Positions 16,624-26,594 are shown, counted from the first letter of the stretch. The stretch is DNA of 64,000 nucleotides from Spongiactinospora rosea (GCF_003315795.1 NZ_QMEY01000024.1:62001-126000); one strand, 5' to 3'. Notes: generated by a model from the sequence alone, not told the origin. Made by a program: numbers and translations.

Positions 16624-17562
16624 TCACCGGCCGTGCGCTCGGTTCCGCTCCCGGGCGTCGATTCGTTCGCGCTGCGGGACGACCGTGTACTTGGGGTCGG
16701 CGGCCGACGCGCGGCCCGCCCGCAGTACGCCGAAGCGGACGCACAGCGACCCCGCCGTCAGCGCCGCGGCCGAAAGGACGGACGGCGTCCGCCATCTGGT
16801 GAGGCCGGAGACCGCCGCGAGCGCGCCTCCGGTCACGGTCAGCACCCGCGCCGCGCGCATCAGCCGCCCGGCCGACCCCTCGCGGTACGGCTCGGCGAGG
16901 AGGCCGAGCCGCCGTTCGAGCACCTCGCCCGCCACGGTCTCCATCGCCGCGCCCACCATCGCCATCCGCCGGGCCGGACCGGCCTCCCGGTGCGGGGCGG
17001 CGACCATGGCGACCGCCCCGGCGCTGGCCAGCGCGCTGCCCGCGAACAGGAACGGCAGCTCCCGGTGACCGGTGTGCCAGGACGGCACGGCGGTGTCGGC
17101 CACCAGCACCGCCGTGTAGGTCGCCATCATCGGCCCGGTGATCCCCGTGGCCAGCCCGGCGGCCTTGCCGATGGAGGGCAGCAGGCCGGTGAGGGCGGAG
17201 CCCGCGGCGACGGCGGCGAGGCCGCTCTGCGCGGCGAGGATCCACGAGCCGACGCTCATCGGCGAGGTCGTCTTGAAGACCCGCAGCATGTTCAGGAAGC
17301 GCTCCGGGCGGCCCAGCTCGGCCACCAGGAACGCCGCGCCCGCCGTTCCCGCGGCCGCGGCGGCGATCTTGGCGGGGGCGGCCAGGCGGTCCCGGCCGGT
17401 CAGCTCGCACCCGGCGGCCAGCAGCGAGGACGCCCCCGACAGGCCGCCGAGGTACAGGTAGGCGGGCATGTGCGGCTCGTGCCAGAGCGGGCCCTTGATG
17501 ATCGGCTGCCCGTAGTAGGAGCGGAACTCGGGCTCGGGCACCATCGCCCGCTCGCGGCTCAT
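16624..17562 (-). CDS. NrfD-like membrane subunit of formate dehydrogenase
   Basis: About 312 residues with eight or so hydrophobic segments (for example PAYLYLGGLSGASSLLAAG, AAAAAGTAGAAFLVAELG, LPFLFAGSALASAGAVAMV), typical of NrfD/PsrC-type quinone-reactive anchors. Residues GRPERFLNMLRVFKTTSPMS and ITGPMMATYTAVL match conserved NrfD stretches. It probably passes electrons from the FdhB iron-sulfur protein to the menaquinone pool. ATG 17562 overlaps the fdhB stop (ATGA), so a longer upstream frame is rejected. It is the last gene of the fdh operon. Basic residues dominate the C-terminal tail. Confidence 0.82.
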   Translation of the reverse strand: MSRERAMVPEPEFRSYYGQPIIKGPLWHEPHMPAYLYLGGLSGASSLLAAGCELTGRDRLAAPAKIAAAAAGTAGAAFLVAELGRPERFLNMLRVFKTTSPMSVGSWILAAQSGLAAVAAGSALTGLLPSIGKAAGLATGITGPMMATYTAVLVADTAVPSWHTGHRELPFLFAGSALASAGAVAMVAAPHREAGPARRMAMVGAAMETVAGEVLERRLGLLAEPYREGSAGRLMRAARVLTVTGGALAAVSGLTRWRTPSVLSAAALTAGSLCVRFGVLRAGRASAADPKYTVVPQRERIDARERNRAHGR

Positions 17563-18323
17563 CGGCGCGCCCCGCGGGCGAACACGCCGACGCACACGGC
17601 GGCCATGGACACCGCCGCCGCCCCGGCCCACAGCCACATCGACGGCAGGTCACGGGTCGTCACCACGGGGTCGGGCGGCAGGCCGTACACCTCGGGTTCG
17701 TCCAGGAGCAGGAAGAACGCGCCGTCGCCGCCCACGCCGTCATCGGGACGCTCGCCGTACAGCCTGGCCTCGGCGACTCCGGCCTCGTGCAGCGTGGACA
17801 GCCGCTCCGCGGCGCGTTCGCGCAGCTCGTCCAGCGGGCCGAACTGGATCGAGTCGGTCGGGCACGCCTTGGCGCAGGCCGGTTCCAGGCCGTCGCGCAG
17901 CCGGTCGTAGCACAGCGTGCACTTCCACGCCCGCCCGTCGTCCTCGCGGCGGTCGATCACCCCGTAGGGGCAGGCCGGGACGCAGTAGCCGCACCCGTTG
18001 CAGACGTCGGCCTGCACCACGACGGTGTCGAACTCCGTGCGGAACAGCGCGCCGGTCGGGCAGACGTCCAGGCAGGCCGCGTGCGTGCAGTGCTTGCACA
18101 CGTCGGAGGACATCAGCCAGCGGTCGCCGCGCTCGGTGAAGTCCTCGATGAAGGCCACGTGCCGCCAGGTGCTCGCGCCCAGCCCGCCGGTGTTGTCATA
18201 AGACGTGGCCCGGAACACGAACCCGTCGTCGGGCACGTTGTTCCACTCCTTGCAGGCGACCTCGCACGCCTTGCACCCGATGCACACGCTGGTGTCGGTG
18301 AAGAACCCCATCCGCTCACTCAC
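17559..18323 (-). CDS. Formate dehydrogenase iron-sulfur subunit (FdhB/FdoH type)
   Basis: A 254-residue electron-transfer subunit with four ferredoxin-type cysteine clusters: CIGCKACEVAC, CKHCTHAACLDVCPTG, CNGCGYCVPACPYG, and CTLC followed by CAKACPTDSI. Together these bind four [4Fe-4S] clusters, as in E. coli FdnH/FdoH. The C-terminus has one hydrophobic helix (MWLWAGAAAVSMAAVCVGVF), which should anchor it beside the NrfD-like subunit. GTG 18323 overlaps the end of fdhA by eight bases. It carries electrons from FdhA to the membrane subunit. Confidence 0.93.
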   Translation of the reverse strand: MSERMGFFTDTSVCIGCKACEVACKEWNNVPDDGFVFRATSYDNTGGLGASTWRHVAFIEDFTERGDRWLMSSDVCKHCTHAACLDVCPTGALFRTEFDTVVVQADVCNGCGYCVPACPYGVIDRREDDGRAWKCTLCYDRLRDGLEPACAKACPTDSIQFGPLDELRERAAERLSTLHEAGVAEARLYGERPDDGVGGDGAFFLLLDEPEVYGLPPDPVVTTRDLPSMWLWAGAAAVSMAAVCVGVFARGARR

Positions 18324-21300
18324 GCCGGTACTCCTCGATCAGGGCCCGCAGCGCCGCCCCGCGCGGCCGCCGCCCGGGCAGCACGTCGCAGGTGGCCGCC
18401 TTGCTCTCCTGGATGTAGACGTTGGGGTCCAGTACGACGCCCAGCAGGTCGTTGGCCGCGTCGCCGGTGACCAGGCCGCCGCCCGCCCAGCCCCAGTGGT
18501 AGGGCACGCCGATCTGGTGGACCGTCCGCCCGGCCACCCGCAGCGGCCGGACCCGCTCGCTGACCAGCACCCTGGCCTCGATCGCGGCCCGGCTGGTGAT
18601 GATCGTCGCCCAGCCGCCGTTGCCCAGCCCCAGCTCGGCGGCGAGCTGCGGGGACACCTCGCAGAACATCTCCGGCTGCAACTCCGCCAGGTGCGCCAGG
18701 GAACGGCTCATGCCGCCCGCCGTGTGGTGCTCGGTCAGCCGGTACGTGGTCAGCACGTACGGGAACCTGGTCCCGTTGGCCGGGTTGTCGGCGCGCCGGT
18801 AGATCTTCCTGGCGGGGTTGGCGCGCGTGCCGTACAGGGTGTTGGGCACCGGAGACTCGTCCGGCTCGTAGTGCGTGGGCAGCGGCCCGTCGGCGAGCCC
18901 GGCGGGGGCGAACAGCCAGCCCTTGCCGTCGGTCTGCATGATGAACGGCGAGTCGCCCGCGATCGCGGCCTGCGCGGTCGCGCCCGGCGGCGGCACGTAG
19001 TCCGGCGGCTTGTCCTTCTCGAAGTCCGGTACGTCGGGGCCGGTCCACTCGCGCCGCTCCGGATCCCAGACGATGTAGGACTTCCGCTCGCTCCACGGAC
19101 GCCCCTGCGGGTCGGCCGAGGCGCGGTTGTACAGGATGCGGCGGTTCAGCGGCCAGGCCCACCCCCACTCCGGGGCGACCAGCGACTGCTCCCGGCCGGG
19201 CTTGCGCCTGGCCGCCTGGTTGACCTCGTCGGCGAACACGCCGCAGTAGATCCAGCAGCCGCAGCGGGTGGACCCGTCGGCGGCCAGTTCGAGATAGGAC
19301 GACAGCGCCCGCCCGTCCGGACCGGTCCCGTTGATCTCGCGCAGCACGGCCTCGGCCGAGGGCTCGGCGTGCTCGCCCTCCTCCGGGTAGTCCCAGGTGA
19401 GGTCGCGCAGCGGCGCGTCCATCTCGGTGTCGCCGGCCCGCTCCCGCAGGAGTTTGCCCAGGTGATAGTAGAACCACAGGTCGCTGCGGCAGTCGCCGGG
19501 CGGATCGACCGCCTTCTCCCGCCACTGCAGCAGCCGCTGGGTCTGGGTGAACGTGCCCTCCTTCTCCACATGCGAGGCCGCGGGGAGGAAGAAGACCTCG
19601 GTGCCGATGTCGGCGGTGCGCAGCTCGCCCGTCTCGATCTCCGGCCCGTCCTTCCAGAACGTGGCCGTCTCGATCGGGACGAGGTCCCTGACCACCAGCC
19701 AGTCCAGGTTCGCCAGGCCGAGCCGCTGCGCCCGCCCGCCCGCCGAGCCCACGACCGGGTTCTCGCCGATCACGAAGTAGCCCTTGACCGTGCCGTCGAT
19801 CTGCCCGAACACCGTGGCGTAGGTGCCGTGGTCGCCGGTGATCCGCGGCATGTAGTCGAAGCGGAAGTCGTTGTCGGCGGTGGCCGAGTCGCCCCACCAC
19901 GCCTTGAGCAGGCTGACCATGTAGGAGCGCTTGTTGCCCCAGAAGCCGGTGTCGCCCGCGGCGTAGCCGAGGTAGTCCTCCAGGGTCTCGTGCAGCTCGG
20001 CGTGCGGCATCGGCATGTAGCCGGGCAGGATGTTGAACAGCGTCGGGATGTCCGTCGAGCCCTGGATGCTGGCGTGGCCGCGCAGGGCCAGGATGCCGCC
20101 GCCGGGGCGGCCGATGTTGCCCAGCAGGAGCTGCAGGATCGAGGCCGCGCGGATGTACTGCGCGCCGACCGTGTGCTGGGTCCAGCCGACCGAGTAGACC
20201 CACGCCGTGGTGCGGTCTCTGCCGCTGTTGGCGACGATCGCGTCGGCGAGCCGCTGGAAGTCGGCGCGCGGGATGCCGCACAGCTCCTCGACCAGCTTGG
20301 GCGTGTAGCGCGCGAAGTGGTGGGCGAGCAGCTGGTACACGCACCTGCGGTGGGTCAGGGTGGGGTCGGTGTGCGGCGTCGGGTGCGCCGACGGCCCGCC
20401 GGAGCCGTACTGGTCGGCGCTGGCCGCTCCGGCGTGGACCCGCCCGCCCCTGGCGTGCTCCTCGCGCTCCCTGGGGGCGTCCTCGCCCTCATAGGACCAG
20501 CTCGCCGGGTCGTAGGAGGCGTTGTCCGCCTGGAAGCCGGAGAACAGGCCGTCGAGGTCTTCGGTGTCGCGGAAGTCCTCCGAGATGATGGTGGCGGCGT
20601 TGGTGTAGGCCAGGACGTACTCGCGGAAGTCGTGCGCGCCCTTCAGCACATGGTTGATCAGCGCGCCGAGCAGCACGATGTCGCTGCCCGCCCGGATGGG
20701 CAGGTGCGCGTCGGCCATCGCGCTGGTGCGCGTGAAGCGCGGGTCGATGTGGAACACCTTGGCCCCGCGCGCCTTGGCCTCCATGACCCACTGGAACCCC
20801 ACCGGATGGCACTCGGCCATGTTGGAGCCCTGGATCACGATGCAGTCACTGTTGACCAGGTCCTGCTGGAAGGTCGTGGCGCCGCCGCGCCCGAAGCTGG
20901 CCCCCAGACCGGGGACGGTGGAGGAGTGTCAAATGCGCGCCTGATTCTCCACCTGTATCGCGCCGAGCGCGGTGTACAGCTTCTTCATCAGGTAGTTCTC
21001 TTCGTTGTCGAGCGTCGCCCCGCCCAGGCTCGCCAGCCCCATGGTGCGCCGCACGACCTTGCCGTCGGCGGTCTCCTGCCAGGTGTCCCGCCTGGTGGCC
21101 ATCACCCGATCGGCGATCATGTCCATCGCGGTGGCGAGGTCCAGGCTCTCCCACTCCGTGCCGTACGGCCTGCGGTACATGACCGTGGTCTGCCGCCCCG
21201 GGTGCGTGACGAGCTGCTTGCTCGCCGCCCCCTTCGGGCACAGCCGGCCGCGTGAGATCGGGGAGTCGGGGTCGCCCTCGATCTGGGTGACCTTCCCGTC

Positions 21301-21489
21301 CTTGGCGTACACGAGCTGGCCGCAGCCCACCGCGCAGTAGGGGCACACCGAGCGCGCGACCGAGTCGGCCTCGGCCGTGCGCGGGCGCAGCGCGTCGGTG
21401 CGCGCCGAACGGGCCGCCGAACCGCGCCCGTCCTCGCCGCGAAGCTGCCGGATGACCGGCCAGCGGCCGATCAGACCGCGAAGGTCCAT
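18316..21489 (-). CDS. fdhA: Selenocysteine-containing formate dehydrogenase alpha subunit (UGA read-through)
   Basis: A molybdopterin/[4Fe-4S] formate dehydrogenase of 1057 residues if the in-frame TGA at 20929-20931 is read as Sec187. The N-terminal part has the CPYCAVGC cluster motif and GRLCPKG. Just before the TGA is ENQARI and just after it HSSTVPGLGASFGRGGAT, matching the FdnG context N-Q-A-R-(I/V)-U-H-x-x-T-V-x-x-L-x-x-x-F-G-R-G. The next start-like Met in frame is about 90 bases downstream, inside a conserved segment, so two separate genes are unlikely. The C-terminal molybdopterin dinucleotide-binding domain is complete. FdhA oxidises formate to CO2. Conventional calling would split it at the TGA. 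Confidence 0.93.
20902..20914 (-). promoter_or_regulatory. SECIS-like hairpin downstream of the Sec UGA
   Basis: On the mRNA strand, CCCC-GGUCU-GGGG forms a perfect 4-bp stem closing a GGUCU loop, starting 14 bases after the UGA; further pairing may extend the base of the stem. In E. coli fdhF the SECIS loop is also GGUCU and starts 18 bases after the UGA, the same distance as here. This supports SelB-dependent insertion. The hairpin lies inside the coding sequence. Confidence 0.85.
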
Positions 21490-21659
21490 GCCATGGGCTG
21501 TGCCCCGATTGCGGGGGCTTTATGCAGGGTCATTCTTGCGGCCCGTCCTAGCTGTTCGTCAAACTCCGGAGTGAACCCCTGATTCGGTCATCGAGGGCGT
21601 GACCTTCTGGCATGATCGCTGGAATACACTCAGGCAACGAGACTGACGGACAGTGACGA

Positions 21660-22907
21660 ATGCCCTCCATCGATGAGATAACCACCTTCGCAGCACAAAA
21701 TCCGGTCGGAACAGTCGTCGTAAGCGTCATCGCTCTCGCCTTGCTCGGCGTGGCCGTCCTGGCCCTGCGCGCAGGGGGCCGTGCGGGGGCACGGCTTTTC
21801 AACAGATTCGTCGCACCGCGTCCGATCGAGGACATCCTCACCATAGTGGCCGCGTGCATCGCCACGGGCGTGTCCGCGCAGGGCATGTGGCGCTTCTCCA
21901 GCGACGTCCTCGGCTTCGACGGCCCGCTGCGGCTGCTGCTGTTCGCGTTCATCGAGGTCGCGGTGATCACCAGCGCGGTCCGCGCCCGGCGCAGCATGCG
22001 AGAGAACTTCTCGGCCGGCATCGACGGCATCGCGGTGTGGGCGCTCACCGGGCTGACCGCGATCCTGTCCAGCATGGACGCCCGCAGCCTGCCCGAAGCC
22101 GTCTTCCGGCTGGCCGCCCCGCTGGTGGCGGCCTGGCTGTGGGAGCGCGGCATGGCGATCGAGCGGCACCGGATCACCGGCCGCGGCAAGATCAACTGGC
22201 GGCTCACCCCGGAGCGGATCATGGTCAGGATCGGCCTCGCCGAGGTCAGCGACCGTACCGCGTCGGAGGTGGACGCCCACCGCAGGCTGACCAAGGTCGC
22301 GCTGGCCGCCAAGCGGGCCCGCGCGCTGCGCGAGAGCGGGGCCTCCGAGCGCAAGATGCGGCACGCCCTGGCCAAGCTGGACCAGGCGATGGACCGCGCC
22401 GTGGAGCACACCGGGCTCGCGGTCGACTCCGCCCGCCAGGAGGCGCTGCTCTCCCAGATCGGCGCGCTTTACAACACCAACGTGCTGATCGACCTCAAGC
22501 CGCCGGTGCCCTGGGACCCCGAGCCCGTCGCGCACGCGCTGCCGTCATCCTCGGCGCTGCCGCGCCCGGACGACGAGGACGAGGAGTTCGAGATGGTCGA
22601 GGGCGCCCAGGTACCGCAGCAGCCGATGGACACCGCGCAGCGCGCCGCGCTGATGCGGGCCGCCCGCCGCTACTGGGACGAGCAGATCGAGCGCAAGTAC
22701 GTGCCCCGCGCGGACGACATCGCGGCGGAGACCGGCATCTCGCTGACCACCGCCCGCGAGTGGCGCGCGCTGTGGAAGCTGGAGCCCAAGGCGTACGCGC
22801 TGCTCCAGGCGGCCTTCAACGAGCACGGCATCATCGACACCGGCACCTTCCCGGCGATCGTCACGCCCGACCCGGTGCTCACCGTCAACGGCTCGGCGAC
22901 CCGCTGA
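21660..22907 (+). CDS. DUF2637-like membrane protein with C-terminal helix-turn-helix
   Basis: A 415-residue protein. Four or so N-terminal hydrophobic segments (VVVSVIALALLGVAVLAL, LTIVAACIATGVSAQGMW, LRLLLFAFIEVAVIT, VWALTGLTAILSSMDA) resemble actinobacterial DUF2637/SpdB-type membrane proteins. A basic middle region (about 170-270) and an acidic linker (DDEDEEFEMVE) follow. The last 85 residues hold a helix-turn-helix-like DDIAAETGISLTTAREWRAL. Such proteins are often plasmid- or element-associated, but this one sits among chromosomal genes. It is divergent from fdhA across a 170-base spacer. Function unknown. Confidence 0.7.
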   Translation: MPSIDEITTFAAQNPVGTVVVSVIALALLGVAVLALRAGGRAGARLFNRFVAPRPIEDILTIVAACIATGVSAQGMWRFSSDVLGFDGPLRLLLFAFIEVAVITSAVRARRSMRENFSAGIDGIAVWALTGLTAILSSMDARSLPEAVFRLAAPLVAAWLWERGMAIERHRITGRGKINWRLTPERIMVRIGLAEVSDRTASEVDAHRRLTKVALAAKRARALRESGASERKMRHALAKLDQAMDRAVEHTGLAVDSARQEALLSQIGALYNTNVLIDLKPPVPWDPEPVAHALPSSSALPRPDDEDEEFEMVEGAQVPQQPMDTAQRAALMRAARRYWDEQIERKYVPRADDIAAETGISLTTAREWRALWKLEPKAYALLQAAFNEHGIIDTGTFPAIVTPDPVLTVNGSATR

Positions 22908-22959
22908 CCTCACCTGCGGCCGGTCGGCGACAGCCGGCCGGCCGTTCGTTCGCAAGCGA

Positions 22960-22987
22960 TTTACAACGTTGGTTGCAACGATGTAAA
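22960..22987. promoter_or_regulatory. LacI-family-like operator upstream of the arabinofuranosidase
   Basis: TTTACAACGTTGGT joined to TGCAACGATGTAAA is an imperfect 28-bp palindrome with 11 of 14 positions complementary. It contains the CGTTG...CAACG core seen in many LacI-family sites. It ends 39 bases before the GTG start at 23027, overlapping the likely promoter, so repression in the absence of arabinoside is likely. Confidence 0.7.
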
Positions 22988-23026
22988 AGAGTACGTACCG
23001 TCTGCCCCCGAACTGGAGGACCCCAC

Positions 23027-24517
23027 GTGCCGACCGCCCGCCTGACCCTGGACCGGGCCTTCACCATCGCCCCCGTCAACCGGCGGCTGTTCGGCTCGTT
23101 CGTGGAGCACATGGGCCGATGCGTCTACACGGGCGTGTTCGAGCCCGGCCACCCCGCCGCCGACGAGCGGGGCCTGCGCACCGACGTCATCGACCTGACC
23201 AGGGAGATGGGCGTCGAGGTCGTCCGTTACCCGGGCGGCAACTACGTCTCCGGCCACCGCTGGGAGGACGGGGTCGGCCCGGCCGCCGAGCGGCCCAACC
23301 GGCTGGACCTCGCCTGGCGGCAGATCGAGACCAACCGGTTCGGGCTGAACGAGTACATGGCCTGGACGCGGGCCGCCGGCGTGGAACCGATGATGGCGGT
23401 CAACCTCGGCACGCGCGGCATCCAGGAGGCGTGCGACCTGCTGGAGTACGCCAACCACCCGGGCGGCACGCACTGGTCGGACCTGCGGATCAGGCACGGC
23501 GTGGCCGACCCGTACGGGATCAGGCTGTGGTGCCTGGGCAACGAGATGGACGGACCCTGGCAGATCGGGCACAAGACCGCCGTCGAGTACGGGCGCCTGG
23601 CGAATGAGACCGCCAAGGCGATGCGCCTGGTGGACCCGGACGTCGAACTCGTGCTGTGCGGCAGCTCCAACAGCTCCATGCCGACCTTCGGGACCTGGGA
23701 GGCGACCGTCCTGGCCGAGGCGTACGACGCGGTGGACTACCTCTCGCTGCACGCCTACTACGAGGAGGACGGGGACCTGCCGGGGTTCATGGCCAGCGCG
23801 GTGGACATGGACGCATTCATCGACGCCGTGGTCGCCACCGCCGACGGCGTGGCGGCCAGGCGGCGTTCCCGCAAGCGGATCGCGCTGTCCTTCGACGAGT
23901 GGAACGTCTGGAACTTCTCGCGGTTCACCGGCCGGGACCGGGCGGCCTTCGAGGAGGCCCCGCGGCTCATCGAGGACACCTTCACCGCGGCCGACGCCGT
24001 CGTGGTCGGCGACCTGCTGATCACCCTGCTCAGGCACGCCGACCGGGTCACCGTGGCCTGCCAGGCGCAGCTCGCCAACGTCATCGGCCCGATCCGCACC
24101 GAGCCCGGCGGCCCGGCCTGGCGGCAGACCATCTTCCACCCGTTCGCCCTGACCGCCCGGCACGCGCGCGGCGAGGTGCTGCGGGTGGAGCCGGTCGGGC
24201 CGACCCTGGACACCGCCAGGTACGGCGACGCGCCCCAGCTCTCCGCGGTCGCCACCCTCGATGACGAGGGCGTCACCCTGCTGCTGGTCAACCGGGGCGT
24301 CACCGAGGCGCTGGACCTTGCGGCCGACGTACGCGACGTCGGCGTGACCCGCGTCGGCCTGGCCGCCTGCCTCGCCGAGGACGACCCGCACCGGGTCAAC
24401 GGCCCCGGCGCTGAGACCGTGGTCCCGCGGCCCCTGCCCGGCGTCCGCATCGACGCCGGGGTGTTGCACGCTCGCCTCCCCGCCATGTCCTGGAGCCTCG
24501 TCCGCCTGCACGCCTGA
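23027..24517 (+). CDS. Alpha-L-arabinofuranosidase, GH51
   Basis: A 496-residue clan GH-A enzyme, full length for bacterial GH51. The catalytic acid/base Glu is in LWCLGNEMDGPWQ and the nucleophile Glu in ALSFDEWNVW; RLFGSFVEHMGRCVYTGVFEP at the N-terminus is also typical. There is no signal peptide, so it probably acts in the cytoplasm on imported arabino-oligosaccharides. GTG 23027 follows GGAGGA by seven bases. The upstream palindrome suggests sugar-responsive control. It is monocistronic, with no transporter or regulator visible beside it. Confidence 0.93.
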   Translation: MPTARLTLDRAFTIAPVNRRLFGSFVEHMGRCVYTGVFEPGHPAADERGLRTDVIDLTREMGVEVVRYPGGNYVSGHRWEDGVGPAAERPNRLDLAWRQIETNRFGLNEYMAWTRAAGVEPMMAVNLGTRGIQEACDLLEYANHPGGTHWSDLRIRHGVADPYGIRLWCLGNEMDGPWQIGHKTAVEYGRLANETAKAMRLVDPDVELVLCGSSNSSMPTFGTWEATVLAEAYDAVDYLSLHAYYEEDGDLPGFMASAVDMDAFIDAVVATADGVAARRRSRKRIALSFDEWNVWNFSRFTGRDRAAFEEAPRLIEDTFTAADAVVVGDLLITLLRHADRVTVACQAQLANVIGPIRTEPGGPAWRQTIFHPFALTARHARGEVLRVEPVGPTLDTARYGDAPQLSAVATLDDEGVTLLLVNRGVTEALDLAADVRDVGVTRVGLAACLAEDDPHRVNGPGAETVVPRPLPGVRIDAGVLHARLPAMSWSLVRLHA

Positions 24518-24650
24518 TCCCTGTTCATGATCACTGCCTGATGGCGCTGGGTATCCTGGCCGTGTCCGCGACCTCGGTCTCGACGGCACGGCCCCGGCGG
24601 GGTGACTCCGCACGGGTCGGTTGAACACGACCTCCGGAGGATGACCAGGC

Positions 24651-25514
24651 ATGACCGTCCGAACCGCCACCGACGCAGACCGCGCCGCCATCGCGGCGCT
24701 GGCCTCGGCCGCGCTCGATCTCGACAGCGCGGAGGCCCCTGCCCTCACCGCCAGGCTCGCCGCCCCGCCGCCCGGCCGGGTCTGGACGGCGCTGCTGGCC
24801 GGTGAGGACGGCGTGGCGTACGCCTCGCTGTCGCAGGCCGACCCCTCGATCGGGCACATCGACCTGCTGGCCGTACATCCCAGGGCCAGGGGGCGCGGCC
24901 TCGGCAAGGAACTGGTCCGCGCGGCGGAGGACTGGCTGCGCGGCAACGGCGCGGCACAGGTCCGGATGGCCGGCAACCCGCCCTGCTACGCCTGGCCCGG
25001 CATCGACGTGCGCGCCACCCCCGCCGCCTGTCTGGCCGAGAGCCTGGGCTACGAGCGCTACCACACCGCCTTCAACATGACCGCCGACCTGACCGGAGAC
25101 CTCGGCGTGAGCGACGACCTGGATCGGCTGGCGAAGTCCGGCGTCACCGTCTACAGCGCCCCGCCCAGCGACCGCGACCGGGTCGCCGCCTTCGGCAGGA
25201 AGCACTGGAACGACAACTGGGCCTGGGAGATCGAGTACGCCACCGGCTGCCACTACGCGGTACGCGCCGGTGAGGTCATCGGGTTCGCGGCGTGGGGCAC
25301 GCGGCCGGAGTGGTTCGGGCCGATGGGCACCGCCGAGGAGGCGCGCGGGCTGGGCGTGGGCGGCGTACTGCTGCGCCGCTGCCTGGCCGAGCAGCGCGAC
25401 CGGGGGCACGCCACGGCGCAGATCTCCTGGGTGGGTCCGATGCGCTTCTACGCCAGGACGGTCGGCGCGCGGGTCGAGCGCGTTTTCTGGCTATACCGCC
25501 GCGACCTGCGCTGA
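24651..25514 (+). CDS. Tandem-domain GNAT acetyltransferase
   Basis: A 287-residue protein with two GNAT folds. The first (about 1-145) has the acetyl-CoA loop in VHPRARGRGLGKELV. The second (about 150-287) has a looser version in GTAEEARGLGVGGVLL, ending in a FYARTVGARVERVF strand typical of motif B. ATG 24651 follows GGAGGATG. Substrate unknown. It stands directly before murQ on the same strand, 90 bases apart, so a role linked to amino sugar or wall-fragment recycling is possible but only inferred from position. Confidence 0.8.
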   Translation: MTVRTATDADRAAIAALASAALDLDSAEAPALTARLAAPPPGRVWTALLAGEDGVAYASLSQADPSIGHIDLLAVHPRARGRGLGKELVRAAEDWLRGNGAAQVRMAGNPPCYAWPGIDVRATPAACLAESLGYERYHTAFNMTADLTGDLGVSDDLDRLAKSGVTVYSAPPSDRDRVAAFGRKHWNDNWAWEIEYATGCHYAVRAGEVIGFAAWGTRPEWFGPMGTAEEARGLGVGGVLLRRCLAEQRDRGHATAQISWVGPMRFYARTVGARVERVFWLYRRDLR

Positions 25515-25604
25515 TGTGGCTCTGAAGGGGACCCCGCCGTACCATCGGGCGAAGCTATTTTGCATAATGGAAGTCTTCGGTGAAAGTTAGCGACATGGGA
25601 TGAC

Positions 25605-26519
25605 ATGACTGAGCAACTTGCCGCACTGTCCACCGAGCAGAGCGATCCGCGCTACCGGCGGATCGACAGGCTCCCGACGGAAGAGGTGGCGCGGCTGATG
25701 AACGCGGCCGACGCCACCGTGCCCGCCGCGGTCGCGCGGGCGATCCCCGCGATCAGCGCGGCGATCGACGCCATCGCCGCGCGGATGGGCCGGGGCGGGC
25801 GCCTGATCTACGTGGGCGCCGGTACGTCCGGGCGGCTCGCCGTACTTGACGCCTCGGAGTGCCCGCCGACCTTCGGCACCGACCCCGAGCTGGTGCAGGG
25901 CGTGATCGCCGGGGGAGCGCCCGCGCTGACCCGCTCGGTGGAGGGCGCCGAGGACGACCACGCCGACGGCGTCCGGTCGATCGCCGAACTCGGCATCGGC
26001 CCCCTGGACTCCGTGGTCGGCGTGTCGGCCAGCGGGCGCGCGCCGTTCGTGCTGGGCGCCCTCGCCGAGGCCGCCCGGCGGGGCGCGCTCACCGCGGCGC
26101 TGTCCTGCAACGCGGGCACGCCGCTGTCGGCGGCGGCCGAGCACCCCGTCGAGGTCGTCGTCGGGCCGGAGGTGGTCACCGGCTCGACCAGGCTCAAGGC
26201 CGGTACCGCGCAGAAGCTCGTGCTCAACATGATCTCGACGATCACCATGATCAGGCTCGGCCGCACCTACGGCAACCAGATGGTCGGCCTGTCGGCGATG
26301 AACACCAAGCTCGCCGACCGCGCCGTGCGGATGGTCGCCGGGATCACCGGGGTCGACCCGGACGTGGCCCGCCCCGTGGTCGAATCGGCCGGCTGGGACG
26401 TCCGAACCGCCGTCGTCATGATCGAGCGGGAGGTCGGCGCGGAAGCCGCCCGCGCCCTACTACGCACCCACGGCGACCGCCTGGACGCCGTACTCGCCAC
26501 AGACCCAGGCAGCGCCTGA
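25605..26519 (+). CDS. murQ: N-acetylmuramic acid 6-phosphate etherase
   Basis: A 304-residue MurQ with one SIS domain. Family motifs are LIYVGAGTSGRLAVLDASEC, VSASGRAPFVLGAL, STRLKAGTAQKLVLNMIST and GLSAMNTKLADRA. Length matches the family (about 300). MurQ removes lactate from MurNAc-6-P to give GlcNAc-6-P during murein recycling. No MurNAc kinase (AnmK) or PTS gene is visible next to it. This is the last clearly chromosomal gene before the att region. Confidence 0.95.
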   Translation: MTEQLAALSTEQSDPRYRRIDRLPTEEVARLMNAADATVPAAVARAIPAISAAIDAIAARMGRGGRLIYVGAGTSGRLAVLDASECPPTFGTDPELVQGVIAGGAPALTRSVEGAEDDHADGVRSIAELGIGPLDSVVGVSASGRAPFVLGALAEAARRGALTAALSCNAGTPLSAAAEHPVEVVVGPEVVTGSTRLKAGTAQKLVLNMISTITMIRLGRTYGNQMVGLSAMNTKLADRAVRMVAGITGVDPDVARPVVESAGWDVRTAVVMIEREVGAEAARALLRTHGDRLDAVLATDPGSA

Positions 26520-26594
26520 CCCCGGCCCCGCCACTGAGCGGCGTCCGCGGTATTTCGAGCCACCTGGGCAGGAGCCGTGCGTACACTCGAAGAC

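Noticed and set aside
20839-20931. Reading fdhA as two separate genes or a frameshifted pseudogene
   Set aside because: The TGA is in frame, the flanking residues match the Sec site exactly, and a SECIS-like hairpin follows at the right distance.
18205-21255. 1016-codon plus-strand frame antisense to fdhA
   Set aside because: Composition-driven shadow of the formate dehydrogenase gene; no motif.
22961-24976. 671-codon minus-strand frame over the arabinofuranosidase
   Set aside because: Shadow frame; the plus strand has complete GH51 catalytic motifs.
24651-25514. The GNAT as the missing EctA for the EctC-like cupin
   Set aside because: It is a tandem-domain GNAT 19 kb away, next to murQ, with no EctA-type features.
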